Under the pieces are notes generated by a model. It saw only the letters and a program-made list of their open reading frames with translations, did no database searches and was not told where the DNA came from. DNA of 24,523 nucleotides from CBDTYW01 sp965364735 (GTDB lineage: Bacteria; Actinomycetota; Nitriliruptoria; Nitriliruptorales; Nitriliruptoraceae), in assembly GCA_965364735.1 (NCBI GenBank), contig CBDTYW010000019.1:1-24523 (forward strand). The letters are read 5' to 3'. The position numbers and the translations under genes are program-made. Every line of letters starts with the position of its first letter. Positions within the stretch are counted from its first letter, which is position 1. This document shows, one piece after another, positions 6,993 through 14,307 of this stretch.

Positions 6993-8129
6993 GTGATCTG
7001 GGACCTCCTCGTCGTCGGCTCCGGGCCGGCGGGTTCGGCCGCAGCCGTCAACGCGCTGCGGCTCGATCCGAGCGCCCGCGTCGGGTTGATCGACCGGGCC
7101 GAGTTCCCACGCGACAAGACCTGCGGCGACGGCGTTGGTCCGGAGGCCGTCGCCGTGCTCGAGCGGCTCCGGATCCTCCATGTCCTCGACGGCCACCCCG
7201 CGCTGCACGGCGTGCGCGTCCGCGCCCCGAGCGGACAGGAAGCTCGTGGCCGTGCACCGCGCGCCGGTCACGTCATCGCGCGCAAGGTCTTCGACGCTCG
7301 GCTCCACGAGGCGGCCGTCGCTCACGGGGCGGAGCCGATCCGGGCTCGCGTCCGTGGCGTCACCGCTGACGGTCGCGTCGAGACGTCGGCCGGTGAGCTG
7401 CGCGCTCGGACCGTCGTCGCCGCGGACGGGGCGAACTCGATCTGCCGCCGTGCGCTGGGCCTCGGCAGCCAGCCGGACCGGCACACGGGGCTGGCGATGC
7501 GTGGGTACGGGCGCGCTCCTGAGGGGGCCGACGAGCTGTTCATCGGCTTCGTCGCGGAGGGCTGGCCGGCCTACGTGTGGGCCTTCCCTGACGGCCGCGG
7601 TCGCGTGAACGTCGGCTACGGGCCCTTCAACCGACGTCGGGCAGGATCGCGCCAAGCGCTCGTCGACGGTCTGCGCGCCCACCTCGACCCACAGACCATC
7701 GTCGCGGGAAGCCTCGACGAATCCTCGTTGCGGGCGCACGCCCTCCCGCTGAGCACGCATCGGCCCACGCCCGCTCATGGACGAGTCCTGCTCGTCGGTG
7801 ACGCGGCGAGCCTGGTCCACCCTCTGACCGGCGAAGGCATCTACTACGCGCTGCTGAGCGGTGCGATGGCCGGGGGCGCGGCGGTGCGCTTCACCGACGA
7901 GCCCGCGCGGGCGTACCGTCGCGCGCTTCGCGACCGCCTCGCCCGCCATCTGCGTCACACGTCGGCAGCGGCGCTGATGTTTCGCTCCAAGATCCCGGTC
8001 GAGGTGTCCGTCACCGCGGCCGCGTCTTCGCCGTCCACGTTGGACGACCTCTCGGAGTTCGCGCTCGGGACCGGGCTCATCACGCCCCGCATGGTCGCCG
8101 GACTCACCCGGGCGACGCTGCGCCGCTAG
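6993..8129 (+). CDS. FAD-dependent oxidoreductase, geranylgeranyl reductase family
   Basis: The 378-residue flavoprotein begins with a Rossmann motif WDLLVVGSGPAGSAAA. The family motif CGDGVGPEAV at about residues 44-53 and a second FAD-binding block, VLLVGDAASLVHPLTGEGI at about 265-285, follow. Family knowledge: relatives reduce isoprenoid double bonds in geranylgeranyl lipids or in the menaquinone side chain; the substrate here is unknown. The start is placed at GTG 6993, so the FAD motif begins normally a few residues in. A longer frame from 6951 would overlap the sigma gene. It starts 4 nt after the sigma stop with little Shine-Dalgarno signal, so translation may be coupled. Confidence 0.88.
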   Translation: MIWDLLVVGSGPAGSAAAVNALRLDPSARVGLIDRAEFPRDKTCGDGVGPEAVAVLERLRILHVLDGHPALHGVRVRAPSGQEARGRAPRAGHVIARKVFDARLHEAAVAHGAEPIRARVRGVTADGRVETSAGELRARTVVAADGANSICRRALGLGSQPDRHTGLAMRGYGRAPEGADELFIGFVAEGWPAYVWAFPDGRGRVNVGYGPFNRRRAGSRQALVDGLRAHLDPQTIVAGSLDESSLRAHALPLSTHRPTPAHGRVLLVGDAASLVHPLTGEGIYYALLSGAMAGGAAVRFTDEPARAYRRALRDRLARHLRHTSAAALMFRSKIPVEVSVTAAASSPSTLDDLSEFALGTGLITPRMVAGLTRATLRR

Positions 8130-8132
8130 CGT
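8127..8132 (+). promoter_or_regulatory. -10 element of a probable leaderless transcript (AAA+ ATPase gene)
   Basis: TAGCGT overlaps the stop codon of the flavoprotein gene and ends 7 nt before the ATG at 8140. That spacing would put the transcription start at or next to the start codon. No Shine-Dalgarno site is present, which fits a leaderless mRNA. The -35 region is weak. Confidence 0.5.
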
Positions 8133-8139
8133 CGCGCGC

Positions 8140-9570
8140 ATGGATCACGCCGCATCGACGCCGCCCGCCATCGCCACCCTCGGAGCGCTCCGCTCTGCCG
8201 GGTGGCCCGACCGCTCCGTCAAGGAGGAGGTACGCGGCAATCTGGTTGAACGCCTTCGGGCTGGGCGACCGCTGATGTCCGGTGTCGTCGGCTACGACGA
8301 CACCGTCATGCCGGACCTCGAGCGTGCGCTGCTCGCCGGACACGACCTGATCCTGCTCGGCGAGCGCGGTCAGGCCAAGACCCGCATCGTCCGCACCTTG
8401 ATCGACCTGCTCGACGACTTCGCTCCGGCGATCGAGGGCTGCGAGATCAACTCGCACCCCGAGCGGCCGCTCAGCGCGGCCGCCAAGTCGCTGGTGGCCC
8501 TGCATGGTGACGACACTCCGATCCGCTGGATGCCGCGCGACGAGCGCTTCGCCGAGAAGCTGGCGACGCCGGACATCAGCGTGGGTGACCTCATCGGCGA
8601 CATCGACCCGATCAAGGTCGCCGAGGGCCGCCATCTGGGCGACGAGGGCACCATCCACTTCGGGCTCGTGCCGCGGACCAACCGCGGCATCATCGCGATC
8701 AACGAGCTTCCAGACCTTCCCGAGCGGATGCAGGTGGCGCTGCTCAACGTGTTGGAGGAGCGCGACGTCCAGGTCCGTGGCTTCCGTCTTCGGCTCCCGC
8801 TCGACGTGATGCTCGTGGCGACCGCGAACCCGGACGACTACACCAACCGCGGTCGCATCATCTCGCCGCTCAAGGACCGGTTCGGGGCGCAGGTACGCAC
8901 GCACTACCCGCGCACGATCGACGACGAGATCCTGATCATGCAGGCCGAGTCCCTGGCTCCTCCGCCGGGCATCGAGGTTCGGGTCCCGGGGTTCATGGAC
9001 GAGATCATCGCTCGGCTCGCCAACGCGCTGCGTCACAGCCACGAGGTCAACCAGCGGTCCGGTGTCTCGGTGCGCTGGTCGATCGGCTCACGTGAGATCC
9101 TCGTCGCGGGGGCCGTCCGCCGCGCGGTGCGGACGGGGGAGGCCACGGCGGTCCCGCGGGTCGTGGACCTCGGGTCCGTGGTGACGGCGACGCTCGGGCG
9201 GATCGAGTTCGACTCGCTGGAGGAGGGGCGGGAGGTCGAGATCGTCGACCGGCTCCTGCGGCAGTGCCTCCTCGCGGTGTGGCGCAACCGTGTCCAGGGG
9301 CTGGACCTGCAGTCCCTCGTCGACGCCATGGACGAAGGGCTCGAGATCGTCGTCGCGGACGACCAGTCCTCGTCGGACCTCCTCGGCCAGCTCGGCGGGC
9401 CGCTGCCGGGTCTCGCCCGCTGGATGGAGCATCTCGAGGTGCCCGCCGAGGACCCGGCGCTCGCGGCGTCGGTGCTCGAGTTCATGCTCGAAGGCCTGCA
9501 TCTCGCGCGCCGGATCAACAAGGATCATGACGCGCTCGACGTCGGGAACCTCGCACGCTACTCCGGCTGA
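8140..9570 (+). CDS. MoxR / magnesium-chelatase-type AAA+ ATPase
   Basis: The 476-residue product has an N-terminal SVKEEVRGNLVERLRAG segment, then Walker A as GERGQAKTR (74-82). The canonical Gly before Lys is Ala. The Walker B region reads IIAINELPDL (184-193), with Asn where Asp is usual, and sensor 1 is VATANP. The rest is a helical lid and a C-terminal helical domain. Family knowledge: such ATPases work with a VWA-domain partner in metal insertion or in assembly and activation of target proteins. The likely partner is the VWA gene at 11608-13569, with one gene between. The start fits the family N-terminus and lies 7 nt after a -10 (probably leaderless). The client is unknown. Confidence 0.88.
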   Translation: MDHAASTPPAIATLGALRSAGWPDRSVKEEVRGNLVERLRAGRPLMSGVVGYDDTVMPDLERALLAGHDLILLGERGQAKTRIVRTLIDLLDDFAPAIEGCEINSHPERPLSAAAKSLVALHGDDTPIRWMPRDERFAEKLATPDISVGDLIGDIDPIKVAEGRHLGDEGTIHFGLVPRTNRGIIAINELPDLPERMQVALLNVLEERDVQVRGFRLRLPLDVMLVATANPDDYTNRGRIISPLKDRFGAQVRTHYPRTIDDEILIMQAESLAPPPGIEVRVPGFMDEIIARLANALRHSHEVNQRSGVSVRWSIGSREILVAGAVRRAVRTGEATAVPRVVDLGSVVTATLGRIEFDSLEEGREVEIVDRLLRQCLLAVWRNRVQGLDLQSLVDAMDEGLEIVVADDQSSSDLLGQLGGPLPGLARWMEHLEVPAEDPALAASVLEFMLEGLHLARRINKDHDALDVGNLARYSG

Positions 9571-9776
9571 CGGCCGTTCGGCCTGCTCGGATGGCCCGAT
9601 CGAGCTGTCCGCTTCGTCACATCTCGCAAGGTCTGGTCACGGTGAGCGACAGTCGTGCGCCACGCACCGAGTCGTGTTCGCGCAACGGCTGATCTCGCCA
9701 CCTCCGTGCCTGCAGATCGTTCACTCTCATGTACCGACGCCGAGTCGGTCGCTCACCACGCCTTGCAGGAGTCCCC

Positions 9777-11339
9777 GTGTCTCGTCACAAGAAGCTCTCG
9801 ACCCCGCGCCGCGCGGCGGCCGGCATGGGCGCCCTCGCCCTCGCCGTCGCTGCTGCTGCGCCCGCCTTCGCTGCCGCTGACCGGTTCACGGTCGCCGGTG
9901 AGGGAACGGCCACGCAGATCACGCTCCCGGGGCTCGGTGCGATCACGGGCGGCGCCAGCACGGCGCGCGTCCAGGACACGCCCAACGCCGAGGCCAGCGC
10001 GCTCGGCCTGTCCATCCTCGGCGACGCCGGCGTCGCGTCAGCGATCGCCGGGAGCGGCGAGATCGTCGCAGACCCGGTCGAGGGCGACGGCTGTGCCACC
10101 GCGCCGCTCGAGGCGATCACCGGGCTCATCCCCGGGCTGACGCTCGGCGCAGCATGTGCCGTTGCCGTCGCTGACGCCACGACGGCCACGCCGCGTGCCA
10201 CCTCGCGTGGCTCGGTGGGTGTCGTGGGCGTCGACGGCTCGATCGTCGCGGACTTCCTCGTCGGCGAGCTGCTGACCCCGGTCACCGACGCGGTCGACCC
10301 GCTCCTCGAGCAGGTTCAGGGCGAGGTCCTCGCACCGGTCATCGCCGAGCTCACGGCGGCGTGCAACACGTTCCTCGAGCCGGCCGTCGACGCCATCCCG
10401 CCGATCCCCGAGATCCCGGGTCTCGGCGACATCCTGCCGATCAGTGATCTCGTCGCGGCCCTGCCGATCGACAACGCCTGCGTCATCCTGACCGGCGTGC
10501 TCGCTGACCCACCGCTCGTCGGCGAGCTCGCGAACCTCACCGCACTTCTCGCCGATGCCTTCGACGGCGTCGAGCTGCTGTCGATCGAGCTCGGCTCGAC
10601 GACCAGCGACGTGACCACCGCCGCAGGCGTCGTGACCTCGATCGCTTCGGCGAAGGGCCTCGCGGTCAACGGCCCGAGCCTCGACTTCCTGCTGCCGATC
10701 CTCGACGGCGTCGTCGCGGACACGCTCCAGCCGTTCCTCGATGACCTCGCGACGCTGATCGACCCGGTCACCGGCCTCACGCCGCTGCCGGCGACCAACG
10801 ACCTCGTCGCGCAGATCCGCGGACTGCTCGACCTGCCGATCCTGACCCTGGACGAGCCCATCATCAGCGTGATCGCCGCGAGCTCGCTCGCGACGGCGCG
10901 TCTCGATCGTGCGACGGGCATCGTCACCACGACCGGCGACCCGGCCAGCCTCTCGATCGCGCTCTCGAGCGCCTTCGCTGACCTGCTCGGTGAGGACAAC
11001 ACCTCGCTGACGGTCGCTGCCGGCCAGACGCAGACCCTCTTCGCGGGAACGCCGATCGAGTCCACCTTCTCCGTCGGGGACGCGACCACGTTCGACGCCA
11101 CCGAGGGCGAGCAGGCTGGCGAGGGCGTCCGCGTCGCAGGCGTTGACGTGGCGCTGCTCACCGGCATCGAAGGCGGCATCGGCGTCGCGGTCGGAAGCGC
11201 CGAGGCGTTCGCTCGCGCTGCTGCGGTCACCCAGTCCGCTCCGGGCTCCACGCCGCAGCTGCCGACCACCGGTGGTGGCGCGGTGCTCTTCGGGATGCTC
11301 GCCACGACCGGAGCCGCGCTGCTCCGTCGTCGCGACTGA
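9777..11339 (+). CDS. Secreted LPXTG-anchored surface protein of unknown function
   Basis: The 520-residue product starts at GTG 9777, chosen because AGGAG (9767-9771) lies 5 nt upstream. An in-frame ATG at 9729 would put extra residues before the signal peptide. A signal peptide (HKKLSTPRR, then a hydrophobic run ending APAFAA) leads the protein. The C-terminus has the sortase motif LPTTG (495-499), a hydrophobic segment and a RRRD tail, so it should be linked to the cell wall. The mature part is rich in Ala, Leu, Asp and Pro, with four cysteines in its first half and repeated helical blocks of the LLxPVTDAVDPLLEQVQ type. No catalytic motif was recognised. It lies between an ATPase gene and the VWA gene. 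A strong terminator follows. Confidence 0.8.
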   Translation: MSRHKKLSTPRRAAAGMGALALAVAAAAPAFAAADRFTVAGEGTATQITLPGLGAITGGASTARVQDTPNAEASALGLSILGDAGVASAIAGSGEIVADPVEGDGCATAPLEAITGLIPGLTLGAACAVAVADATTATPRATSRGSVGVVGVDGSIVADFLVGELLTPVTDAVDPLLEQVQGEVLAPVIAELTAACNTFLEPAVDAIPPIPEIPGLGDILPISDLVAALPIDNACVILTGVLADPPLVGELANLTALLADAFDGVELLSIELGSTTSDVTTAAGVVTSIASAKGLAVNGPSLDFLLPILDGVVADTLQPFLDDLATLIDPVTGLTPLPATNDLVAQIRGLLDLPILTLDEPIISVIAASSLATARLDRATGIVTTTGDPASLSIALSSAFADLLGEDNTSLTVAAGQTQTLFAGTPIESTFSVGDATTFDATEGEQAGEGVRVAGVDVALLTGIEGGIGVAVGSAEAFARAAAVTQSAPGSTPQLPTTGGGAVLFGMLATTGAALLRRRD

Positions 11340-11371
11340 GCTCAACGGGCCGACCTCGGTCGGTTCGTGTC

Positions 11372-11401
11372 AACGCCCCTGACGCTCGCGTCAGGGGCGT
11401 T
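11372..11401 (+). terminator. Strong stem-loop terminator after the LPXTG gene
   Basis: AACGCCCCTGACG (11372-11384) pairs perfectly with CGTCAGGGGCGTT (11389-11401) around a CTCG loop. It begins 33 nt after the stop codon. Confidence 0.85.
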
Positions 11402-11407
11402 GCTCAT

Positions 11408-11548
11408 GTGCGCGATCCGCGCACGCGGCGATCCGTGGGTGGATCAGCGCGTGACCGACCGATTGGAGCCTCGTTGGGAAGGGCACAGGTTGTGGTGACC
11501 TTGCAAGCGCATGACCGTCGGCTCGGTTCCGGCGGGATCAACGAGGGG
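11408..11548 (+). other. Structured spacer between two strong hairpins
   Basis: No gene is supported. The stretch opens with a 7-bp hairpin (GTGCGCG-ATC-CGCGCAC, 11408-11424) and a second small one (GATCC...GGATC, about 11430-11445). It continues as about 100 bases without an obvious frame, and the hairpin at 11549-11577 follows. It may hold a small RNA, or only untranslated DNA with a promoter for the VWA gene. The sequence alone does not decide. Confidence 0.3.
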
Positions 11549-11577
11549 CGTCCCCGCTGACATCGTCAGCGGGGACG
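11549..11577 (+). terminator. Second strong stem-loop, just upstream of the VWA gene
   Basis: CGTCCCCGCTGAC (11549-11561) pairs perfectly with GTCAGCGGGGACG (11565-11577) around an ATC loop. It ends one base before an ATG (11578) in frame with the VWA protein. A hairpin touching a start codon would block initiation, which supports the later GTG at 11608 as the true start. It could end an RNA transcribed from the spacer before it. Confidence 0.6.
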
Positions 11578-11594
11578 ATGCGTTTGCGGGGGAG

Positions 11595-11600
11595 TACCGT
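11595..11600 (+). promoter_or_regulatory. -10 element of a probable leaderless VWA transcript
   Basis: TACCGT fits TANNNT and ends 7 nt before the GTG at 11608. This is the same spacing seen at the start of the ATPase gene (TAGCGT, then 7 nt, then ATG). Confidence 0.45.
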
Positions 11601-11607
11601 CCTCGCG

Positions 11608-13569
11608 GTGGACGCTCGATACTCCCGCTGGGACGGGACACAGGATCCGTTGCGGGAACGCGCGGACATCGGTGACCTGCTCGAACGCCTCAGCCACGAC
11701 CTGCTCCACGGCTTCGGTGGTCGAGAAGCGCTCTCCCGAGCGCTGCGCGACGGCGTCGGCGGTGCCCGTGGGATCGACGAGCTGCGCGCACAGCTTGCGG
11801 CGCGCCGTGAGGAGCTCCGCCAGCAGGTGGATCCGGACGGCGTCCTCGCTGCGTGGGCCGAGCGCCTCGAGGCCGTGATCGACGAGGAGCGCGAGGCTCT
11901 CGCGGGAATGGACGACGACGCTGCCCGCCTCGGGGAGCTCGACCTCGACACGATGCCGAGCGACCTCGGCGGCCGGCTCCGCGCCCTCCAGCAGCACGAG
12001 TTCGCGTCCGGCCGGGCCAAGGAGATGCTTGACGAGCTCCTCGACGAGCTGCGCAAGGACGTGCTCGACGGGTTCATCCGGGGGATGACGGGCGCCATGG
12101 AGTCCGTCACGCCCGAGGCCCTCGCTCGGGTGACGGCGATGCTGGCGGATCTCAACGAGCTGCTGGCGAAGCGATCGGCTGGGAGCGACACGACGGAGGA
12201 CTTCTCCGACTTCATGGCCCGCCACGGGGAGCTGTTCCCCGAGCAGCCCGCTGACCTCGACGAGCTGCTCGCGGTGCTCGCCGCCCGTGCGCGCGCGATG
12301 TCCGAGCTGCTGGCGGCGATGACGCCTGAGCAGCGGGCGCAGCTGCGAGAGCTCGCGGACGCCGCCTTCGGGGACCTGGACCTCCAGTTCCAGCTCAGCC
12401 AGCTCGGCGAGCAGCTGGGCCAGCTCGCCCAGCAGGTGCCGGGGATCTTCGGCGACGGAGGCGCCCCCCAGCCGGGAGACGGCAGCGGGATGCCCTTCTC
12501 CGAGGCCGTGAACGGCATGCAGCGACTCGGTGAGCTCGACGATCTCGACGCGGCGCTCGACGGCGACCGTCCGGGCGCGACGCTCGACGATGTCGACCTC
12601 GAGTCGCTCGGTCGTGCCCTGGGGGAGGACGCCGTCCGTGACGTCCGCCGGCTCCGCGAGATCGAGCGGACGCTCGAGGAGTCCGGGATGCTGAAGCGTC
12701 GCGACGGCGAGCTCGAGCTCACGGCGCGCGGGGCGCGGATGCTCGGCAACCGCCACCTCGTCCAGCTCTATGACCGGATCCGCCGAGAGCCCAGCACGAC
12801 GACGCGTGGAGCGGAGCCCGAGCCGACCGGGGCAACGCGCCCGTGGCAGTTCGGTGACCGCGAGCCGTTGGCGGTGACCGCGACCGTGCGCAACGCGGTC
12901 ATGCGCGGGGTCGGTTCGGGCTGGCGTCCGGGAGAGGGCATGGTCCCGCTCGCCGCGCAGGACTTCGAGGTCGTCGAGACCGAGGTGCGCCCGAGGACGG
13001 CCACGGCGCTGCTCCTCGACCTGTCCTTCTCGATGCCGCTGCAGGGCCACTTCGTCCCTGCCAAGCGGATGGTCCTGGCGCTCAGCGCGCTGATCGCGGG
13101 ACGGCACCGTCAGGACTCGCTGCACCTGATCGGCTTCTCGGACTACGCCCGCCGGATGCGCCCAGAGGACCTCGGCGCGGTCGGCTTCGAGCGGGTGTAC
13201 GGCACCAACATGCATCACGCCTTCCTGCTGGCTCGTCGGGTTCTGGCGGATGATCCGCGGCCGGTCAAGCAGGTCATCATGGTCACCGACGGCGAGCCGA
13301 CCGCACACCTCGAGGACGGGCAGGCGTGGTTCAACTACCCGCCGATCCCGGAGACGCTCGAGGCGACGCTGCGCGAGGCGATGCGTCTTGCGAGGTCCGG
13401 CATCGCGCTCAACATCTTCCTGCTCGAGGACGCTCCGGGGTTGGTCGCGTTCGCACAGAAGCTTGCGGGGCTCACCGACGGACAGGTCTTCCGCATGTCC
13501 GCGGAGGACCTCGGCGAAGCCATCGTGGGTGGCTACGAGGACCTCAGCCGCGGTGGCCGATCGGCCTGA
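11608..13569 (+). CDS. VWA-domain protein, likely partner of the MoxR-type ATPase
   Basis: The 653-residue product has an N-terminal two-thirds that is helical, acidic and rich in Glu, Leu, Ala and Arg. A C-terminal von Willebrand factor A domain spans residues about 455-648. The metal-site motif is complete: DLSFSM for Asp-x-Ser-x-Ser, the Thr in YGTNMHH, and the Asp in MVTDGEPT. Family knowledge: pairs of a MoxR/ChlI-like ATPase with a VWA protein of this layout resemble the I and D subunits of metal chelatases and act as ATP-driven chaperones or inserters. The start is placed at GTG 11608, giving VDARYSRWDGTQDP and a good -10 spacing. ATG 11578 adds 10 residues but touches a strong hairpin. 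The client is unknown. Confidence 0.85.
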   Translation: MDARYSRWDGTQDPLRERADIGDLLERLSHDLLHGFGGREALSRALRDGVGGARGIDELRAQLAARREELRQQVDPDGVLAAWAERLEAVIDEEREALAGMDDDAARLGELDLDTMPSDLGGRLRALQQHEFASGRAKEMLDELLDELRKDVLDGFIRGMTGAMESVTPEALARVTAMLADLNELLAKRSAGSDTTEDFSDFMARHGELFPEQPADLDELLAVLAARARAMSELLAAMTPEQRAQLRELADAAFGDLDLQFQLSQLGEQLGQLAQQVPGIFGDGGAPQPGDGSGMPFSEAVNGMQRLGELDDLDAALDGDRPGATLDDVDLESLGRALGEDAVRDVRRLREIERTLEESGMLKRRDGELELTARGARMLGNRHLVQLYDRIRREPSTTTRGAEPEPTGATRPWQFGDREPLAVTATVRNAVMRGVGSGWRPGEGMVPLAAQDFEVVETEVRPRTATALLLDLSFSMPLQGHFVPAKRMVLALSALIAGRHRQDSLHLIGFSDYARRMRPEDLGAVGFERVYGTNMHHAFLLARRVLADDPRPVKQVIMVTDGEPTAHLEDGQAWFNYPPIPETLEATLREAMRLARSGIALNIFLLEDAPGLVAFAQKLAGLTDGQVFRMSAEDLGEAIVGGYEDLSRGGRSA

Positions 13570-13621
13570 TCGTGGCGGCAGGTCTGCCGACAGGACAGGT
13601 GGGCATGCTCGCTGCACGTGG

Positions 13622-13652
13622 TATGCTTGCAAGAGTGAGCACGCTGCAAGCA
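13622..13652 (+). promoter_or_regulatory. Putative promoter and operator of the cyclic-nucleotide-binding gene
   Basis: TATGCT (13622-13627) is a good -10 element. It overlaps an inverted repeat, TGCTTGCA (13624-13631) and TGCAAGCA (13645-13652), perfect over 8 bp with half-site centres 21 bp apart. That geometry suits a dimeric DNA-binding protein sitting on one helix face and blocking the promoter. In RNA it could also form an 8-bp stem with a 13-nt loop. Confidence 0.45.
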
Positions 13653-13700
13653 CCCGCCCGGACCTCTTCGGGCCCGCAGCGCCAGCGTCCACCGAACCCA

Positions 13701-13714
13701 CCTCCTGAAGGAGG
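13701..13714 (+). promoter_or_regulatory. Shine-Dalgarno inside a small hairpin
   Basis: CCTCC (13701-13705) can pair with GGAGG (13710-13714) around a TGAA loop. GGAGG is the ribosome-binding site of the gene starting at 13721, so the pairing would hide it. The stem is short but all G-C/C-G apart from one A-T. Confidence 0.4.
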
Positions 13715-13720
13715 CCTCAC

Positions 13721-14149
13721 ATGTTCTCCAACACCAAGCGTCGCGATGGCAAGATCGCCATGCTCGACAACATCCACGTCTTCCGGTCCCTCAAGCGCGA
13801 CGAGCTCACCGAGCTCGGCCGCCAGCTGGACGTCGTTGACGTCGAGGCAGGCCGTCGCATCATCATCGAGGGCTCCAACGCCTACGAGTTCTTCATCATC
13901 GTCGAGGGCGCAGCCGCCGTCGAGCGTGACGGTCAGGTCATCGCCATGCTCGGCGCCGGCGACATCGTCGGAGAGATCGCGCTGATCACCGGCGAGGAGC
14001 GCAACGCCAGCGTCGTCGCGAGCTCCGCCATGCGGCTGCTCGTCGGCGAGCGTCGGGCGTTCCGTCCGCTGATGGACCGCTACCCGCACTTCCGCGCGCA
14101 CGTCCAGAGCGGCCTTGCCGCGCGTATGCCCCAGGCTGACGTCGCCTGA
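13721..14149 (+). CDS. Stand-alone cyclic-nucleotide-binding domain protein
   Basis: The 142-residue product is almost all one cNMP-binding beta-roll. It begins with MLDNIHVFRSLKRDELTELG, passes through YEFFIIVEGAAAVERDG, and has the phosphate-binding cassette GEIALITGEERNASV (84-98). In that cassette the Glu and Arg that hold the cyclic phosphate and ribose are present, so cAMP or cGMP binding is plausible. There is no helix-turn-helix domain as in Crp/Fnr regulators, no membrane part and no catalytic domain. It could be a soluble sensor subunit that acts through a partner protein. It has a strong AAGGAGG site and its own promoter, and a hairpin terminator follows. Confidence 0.85.
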   Translation: MFSNTKRRDGKIAMLDNIHVFRSLKRDELTELGRQLDVVDVEAGRRIIIEGSNAYEFFIIVEGAAAVERDGQVIAMLGAGDIVGEIALITGEERNASVVASSAMRLLVGERRAFRPLMDRYPHFRAHVQSGLAARMPQADVA

Positions 14150-14170
14150 CCACCACCCTGCAGCTCCCGC

Positions 14171-14207
14171 CGACGCGGCGCCGCCCACTCCGGGCAGCGC
14201 CGCGTCG
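14171..14207 (+). terminator. Stem-loop terminator after the cNMP-binding gene
   Basis: CGACGCGGCGC (14171-14181) pairs perfectly with GCGCCGCGTCG (14197-14207). The loop contains a second small GCCC/GGGC stem. It starts 22 nt after the stop. Confidence 0.75.
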
Positions 14208-14245
14208 CACGTGCGGCCGAATGGTTCCCGAGGCCCGGTGCTGAG

Positions 14246-14251
14246 TACGTT
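14246..14251 (+). promoter_or_regulatory. Possible -10 element of the ferredoxin-NADP reductase gene
   Basis: TACGTT fits TANNNT and would start an mRNA about 50 nt before the ATG at 14308. The -35 position (GGTTCC) is weak. Confidence 0.3.
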
Positions 14252-14307
14252 CTGGCAGCGCGGTGACCTCCTCCCGCGTCACGCGCATCATCGAGAGGGC
14301 CGAGATC

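Noticed and set aside
5927..7117. 396-residue minus-strand frame across the second sigma gene
   Set aside because: Antisense shadow with no domain or ribosome-binding site.
11566..13701. 711-residue minus-strand frame across the VWA gene
   Set aside because: The plus strand has a clear VWA metal site; the minus frame has no domain.
13721..14149. Crp/Fnr-type transcription factor
   Set aside because: Only the nucleotide-binding domain is present; the protein ends before any helix-turn-helix.
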